Shown: in pieces, positions 4,449 through 6,468 of the stretch | Numbering within the stretch: the first letter of the stretch is position 1 | Layout: each line of letters begins with the position of its first letter | NCBI GenBank assembly: GCA_017549905.1 | Contig: JAFYNC010000072.1 | Coordinates: 1 to 6,468, forward strand | Length of the DNA: 6,468 nucleotides | Direction: 5' to 3' | From: Clostridia bacterium | GTDB taxonomy: Bacteria > Bacillota > Clostridia > Oscillospirales > Acutalibacteraceae | Translations under genes and position numbers: made by a program | The notes under the pieces: model-generated | Seen by the model: the letters and a program-made list of their open reading frames with translations, nothing else | Told to the model about the DNA's origin: nothing | The model's database searches: none

Positions 4449-5951
4449 ATGGCAGAAAATAATGTAAAGCCCGTTGAAGAACAACAGGAACTTAATGAAA
4501 TCTTAAGAGTAAGACGTGAAAAGTTAGCTGCTATGAAAGAAGCAGGTAATGACCCATACTTAATCACAAAATTTGATTTTAATAATGACTCAGCAAACAT
4601 TAAAGCTAATTTTGAAGAGCTTGAGGGTAAAACTGTTTGTATAGCAGGCAGAATTATGGCCCGCAGAATTATGGGTAAAGCAAGTTTTGTAGGCCTCAAG
4701 GATACAAGCGGTAATATTCAGCTTTATGTTCGCCGCGATGATGTTGGTGAGGATATTTATGCCGCTTTCAAAAAGTGGGATATTGGCGATATTATGGGCG
4801 TTGAAGGTGTTGTTTTTAAAACACAAACAGGTGAGATTTCTGTTCACGCAACAAAAATTAAGCTTCTTTCAAAATCTTTAATTCCGCTTCCCGAAAAGTT
4901 CCACGGTCTTACAAATAATGATTTACGCTTCCGTCAAAGGTATGTTGATTTAATTATGAATCCTGATGTTAAGCGTAACTTTGTTATTCGTTCTCAGTTT
5001 ATTAAGTTTATGCGCAAATATCTTGATGATATGGGTTATATAGAGGTTGAAACACCTGTACTTAACACAATTGCCGGCGGTGCATCTGCTCGTCCTTTTA
5101 TTACACATCATAATACACTTAATCTTGATATGTATATGCGCATAGCAACTGAACTACCGCTTAAACGTCTTATTGTTGGCGGTATGGATAGGGTATATGA
5201 AATAGGCAGAATTTTCCGTAACGAAGGTATGGACCCTAAACATAATCCTGAGTTCACAAGTATTGAACTTTATCAGGCTTATGCAGATTTCCACGATATG
5301 ATGGATATTGCCGAGGGTATAATTTCAGGCGCTGCTAAAGAAATTTTAGGCAGTTATGAGGTTGAATGGTTAGGCGAGAAAATCGACCTCACACCAGGTT
5401 GGCGCAGACTTACTATGGTTGATGCTGTTAAAGAATATGCAGGTATTGACTTTGCCGCTATTTCTGACGATGCTGAGGCTGTAGCTGCTGCAGCTGCTAT
5501 CGGTGTTGAACTTGCTGATACTGCTGATAAAACTTGGGGTAATGCTTTATATGCTTGCTTCGACCAAAAGGTAGAGGAAAAACTTATTCAGCCTACATTT
5601 ATTACAATGTATCCTGTTGAGGTTTCTCCGCTTACCAAGGCTTCTCCCGAAGACCCACGTTTAACCGAAAGATTTGAGCTATTTGTATGCCATAGCGAAC
5701 TTGCAAACGCTTATTCTGAGCTTAACGACCCAATTGTTCAACGTGAACGCTTTATGAAACAGCTTGAGCTTCGCGACCGTGGTGACGATGAGGCAGAAAT
5801 GCTTGATGAGGATTTCCTCACCGCAATGGAATACGGTATGCCTCCAACAGGCGGCATGGGTATCGGCGTTGATAGAGCAGTAATGCTCCTCACAAACTCC
5901 GACACTATCAGAGAAGTAATTTTATTCCCAACAATGAAGCCCCTTGACTAA
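4449..5951 (+). CDS. lysS: Lysyl-tRNA synthetase, class II
   Basis: LysRS charges tRNA-Lys with lysine using ATP in the cytoplasm. The 500-residue protein has normal length and all expected parts (numbering from the ATG at 4449). The OB-fold anticodon-binding domain spans about 57-145 (GKTVCIAGRIMARRIMGKAS). The class II catalytic core begins with GLTNNDLRFRQRYVDLI near 153. Motif 1 lies around FMRKYLDDMGYIEVETPVL (187-205). Motif 2 is RVYEIGRIFRNEGMD (248-262) followed by HNPEFTSIELYQAY. Motif 3 is PPTGGMGIGVDRAVML (465-480), ending LFPTMKPLD. An Ala-rich segment near 343-352 falls in the variable insertion before SELANAYSELNDP (416-428). The gene starts 18 bases after the greA stop with no terminator between, so the two share a transcript. 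No lysine T-box is visible. The 3' end is intact, and putative recombination-type repeats begin about 50 bases downstream. Confidence 0.98.
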   Translation: MAENNVKPVEEQQELNEILRVRREKLAAMKEAGNDPYLITKFDFNNDSANIKANFEELEGKTVCIAGRIMARRIMGKASFVGLKDTSGNIQLYVRRDDVGEDIYAAFKKWDIGDIMGVEGVVFKTQTGEISVHATKIKLLSKSLIPLPEKFHGLTNNDLRFRQRYVDLIMNPDVKRNFVIRSQFIKFMRKYLDDMGYIEVETPVLNTIAGGASARPFITHHNTLNLDMYMRIATELPLKRLIVGGMDRVYEIGRIFRNEGMDPKHNPEFTSIELYQAYADFHDMMDIAEGIISGAAKEILGSYEVEWLGEKIDLTPGWRRLTMVDAVKEYAGIDFAAISDDAEAVAAAAAIGVELADTADKTWGNALYACFDQKVEEKLIQPTFITMYPVEVSPLTKASPEDPRLTERFELFVCHSELANAYSELNDPIVQRERFMKQLELRDRGDDEAEMLDEDFLTAMEYGMPPTGGMGIGVDRAVMLLTNSDTIREVILFPTMKPLD

Positions 5952-5992
5952 TAAAACCCTTTATTTATGCGGATTTTCGGGGTGTTGATAGG

Positions 5993-6025
5993 TCGTAAAA
6001 ATCGTATTTACCCCCTATTTACCCC
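5993..6025. repeat. Short paired direct repeats downstream of lysS (candidate attachment-site region)
   Basis: TCGTA occurs at 5993-5997 and 6002-6006 (period nine). TATTTACCCC occurs at 6005-6014 and 6016-6025 (period eleven). Closely spaced TTTACCCC copies of this kind resemble the short binding sites seen near ends of tyrosine-recombinase-dependent elements in Firmicutes, which is pattern memory and not a database result. The stretch 5952-6046 has no gene and no convincing hairpin of its own. The second junction of any element is not in the window. Confidence 0.4.
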
Positions 6026-6046
6026 AAACTTTCTTATAATTTTCCG

Positions 6047-6075
6047 AAAGGCATCACAGAAATGTGATGCCTTTT
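6047..6075 (+). terminator. Strong intrinsic terminator after greA-lysS
   Basis: A perfect 12-bp stem pairs AAAGGCATCACA (6047-6058) with TGTGATGCCTTT (6063-6074), capped by a GAAA tetraloop of the stable GNRA class. The T-tail is short (TTTT, 6072-6075, partly within the stem) and interrupted before a second TTTT at 6081-6084. It lies about 95 bases after the lysS stop, unusually far, and there is no better hairpin nearer. The distance would be explained if the DNA between was brought in by insertion. Confidence 0.8.
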
Positions 6076-6106
6076 CTGTGTTTTAGTCGCTTGAAATAAA
6101 ACCCTT

Positions 6107-6141
6107 CCTATCATTCTTATCATAGAATCAAAATGATTAGG
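6107..6141 (+). promoter_or_regulatory. Imperfect inverted repeat covering the ribosome binding site of the last gene
   Basis: CCTATCATT (6107-6115) is complementary to AATGATTAGG (6132-6141) with one unpaired base, leaving a 16-base loop. The right arm takes in the first bases of the AGGAG ribosome binding site (6139-6143), so as RNA it could hide that site, and as DNA it could be an operator. No clear promoter is visible: TTGAAA at 6091-6096 lacks a well-spaced -10 box. Confidence 0.3.
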
Positions 6142-6150
6142 AGTGATATT

Positions 6151-6462
6151 ATGGCGACAGGAAATAACAAAAACATAGACAAATTAATGAACAAGGTGAA
6201 TACCGAGACAGGTAGAAGTGATGCCGAAGAGATTTTGAGATTGCAAGCACAACGGCAATTAAAGAGCGAGCATAAAAAGGTATCGCAAATGACCGATTTC
6301 GAAAAACAGTTATTTGCTGAAATGGAGCAAAAGACTGTTGAGAAATATGAAGAACAGTTTTTAAGTGATAAACCTGTAAACTATATGGGTAAATTAGACC
6401 CTTATTATAGTCCAATTGCATCAATAGTTCTGGATGCCTTCTTTACGGATGGCGAAAATTAA
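6151..6462 (+). CDS. Small charged hypothetical protein, possibly from a mobile element
   Basis: I do not recognise this 103-residue protein. It has no membrane segment, signal peptide or Cys. Residues about 8-72 are rich in Lys, Glu and Gln and look helical, possibly a coiled coil (AEEILRLQAQRQLKSEHKK, then FEKQLFAEMEQK and VEKYEEQF). The tail NYMGKLDPYYSPIASIVLDAFF (77-98) is more hydrophobic and aromatic and could be a folding or partner-binding segment. I chose the ATG at 6151 because AGGAG (6139-6143) lies seven bases upstream; the in-frame ATG at 6133 lies before that site and has none of its own. The gene lies beyond the lysS terminator and the direct repeats, and its stop is six bases from the window end. 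An accessory protein of an integrated element is a guess from position only. Confidence 0.6.
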   Translation: MATGNNKNIDKLMNKVNTETGRSDAEEILRLQAQRQLKSEHKKVSQMTDFEKQLFAEMEQKTVEKYEEQFLSDKPVNYMGKLDPYYSPIASIVLDAFFTDGEN

Positions 6463-6468
6463 GGCACG

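Noticed and set aside
4073..4699. 208-codon open frame on the minus strand across greA and the start of lysS
   Set aside because: It is a Ser/Leu/Ile-rich shadow spanning two certain genes, with no start signals or recognisable motif.
4590..4847. 85-codon minus-strand frame inside lysS
   Set aside because: It lies wholly within the OB-fold coding region of lysS and shows no family motif.
5979..6014. GGGGT...ACCCC pairing as a nearer lysS terminator
   Set aside because: There are only five pairs around a 26-base loop with no T-run after it; the 12-bp hairpin at 6047-6074 is far better.
6149..6424. 91-codon minus-strand frame opposite the last small gene
   Set aside because: The + strand frame has an AGGAG site at good spacing, while the minus frame has none visible and a composition typical of a shadow.
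1..6468. CRISPR array, tRNA, rRNA or insertion sequence
   Set aside because: I saw no regularly spaced repeats, no cloverleaf-type or rRNA sequence, and no transposase motifs on either strand.

Overview
The window comes from an AT-rich, low-GC Gram-positive genome. It looks like an anaerobic, gut-type member of the Clostridia, possibly near Ruminococcus/Oscillospiraceae. This rests on the Rnf-type ferredoxin subunit, the NusG-II/Gx-transporter/ApbE neighbourhood, an orphan cohesin module, the greA-lysS pair, consensus housekeeping promoters, purine-rich ribosome binding sites and U-tailed hairpin terminators. The genus is an inference; no rRNA or species marker is present.

Region 1 (1-3250) is a redox and flavin module on the + strand. 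It opens with the C-terminal two-cluster ferredoxin end of RnfB. A small membrane-anchored NusG-domain-II protein follows after one base, and a Gx-transporter-family membrane protein overlaps that gene. A perfect consensus promoter then drives a lipoprotein built from two FMN-binding-like repeats. A hairpin terminator separates it from an ApbE-type FAD:protein FMN transferase lipoprotein. ApbE is known to attach FMN covalently to RnfG/RnfD-type subunits and to extracytoplasmic FMN-binding domains, so maker and probable clients sit together. The repeats carry a divergent form of the flavinylation motif (AGCTIT where SGAT[IV]T/S is usual), which is the most interesting feature here.

Region 2 (3221-3956) begins with a bidirectional terminator. 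A convergent minus-strand gene encodes a small membrane-anchored protein with a single cohesin-like domain. Its promoter and that of greA are back to back, and the two -35 boxes form a perfect 9-bp inverted repeat.

Region 3 (3957-5951) is the housekeeping pair greA (transcript cleavage factor) and lysS (class II lysyl-tRNA synthetase), read from a second perfect consensus promoter.

Region 4 (5952-6468) looks like an accessory boundary. Just after the intact lysS stop lie paired TATTTACCCC and TCGTA direct repeats, then a strong GAAA-loop hairpin terminator. A small, highly charged protein of unrecognised family follows, with a good ribosome binding site. This layout would fit a mobile element inserted at the lysS 3' end, but no integrase or second junction is inside the window.
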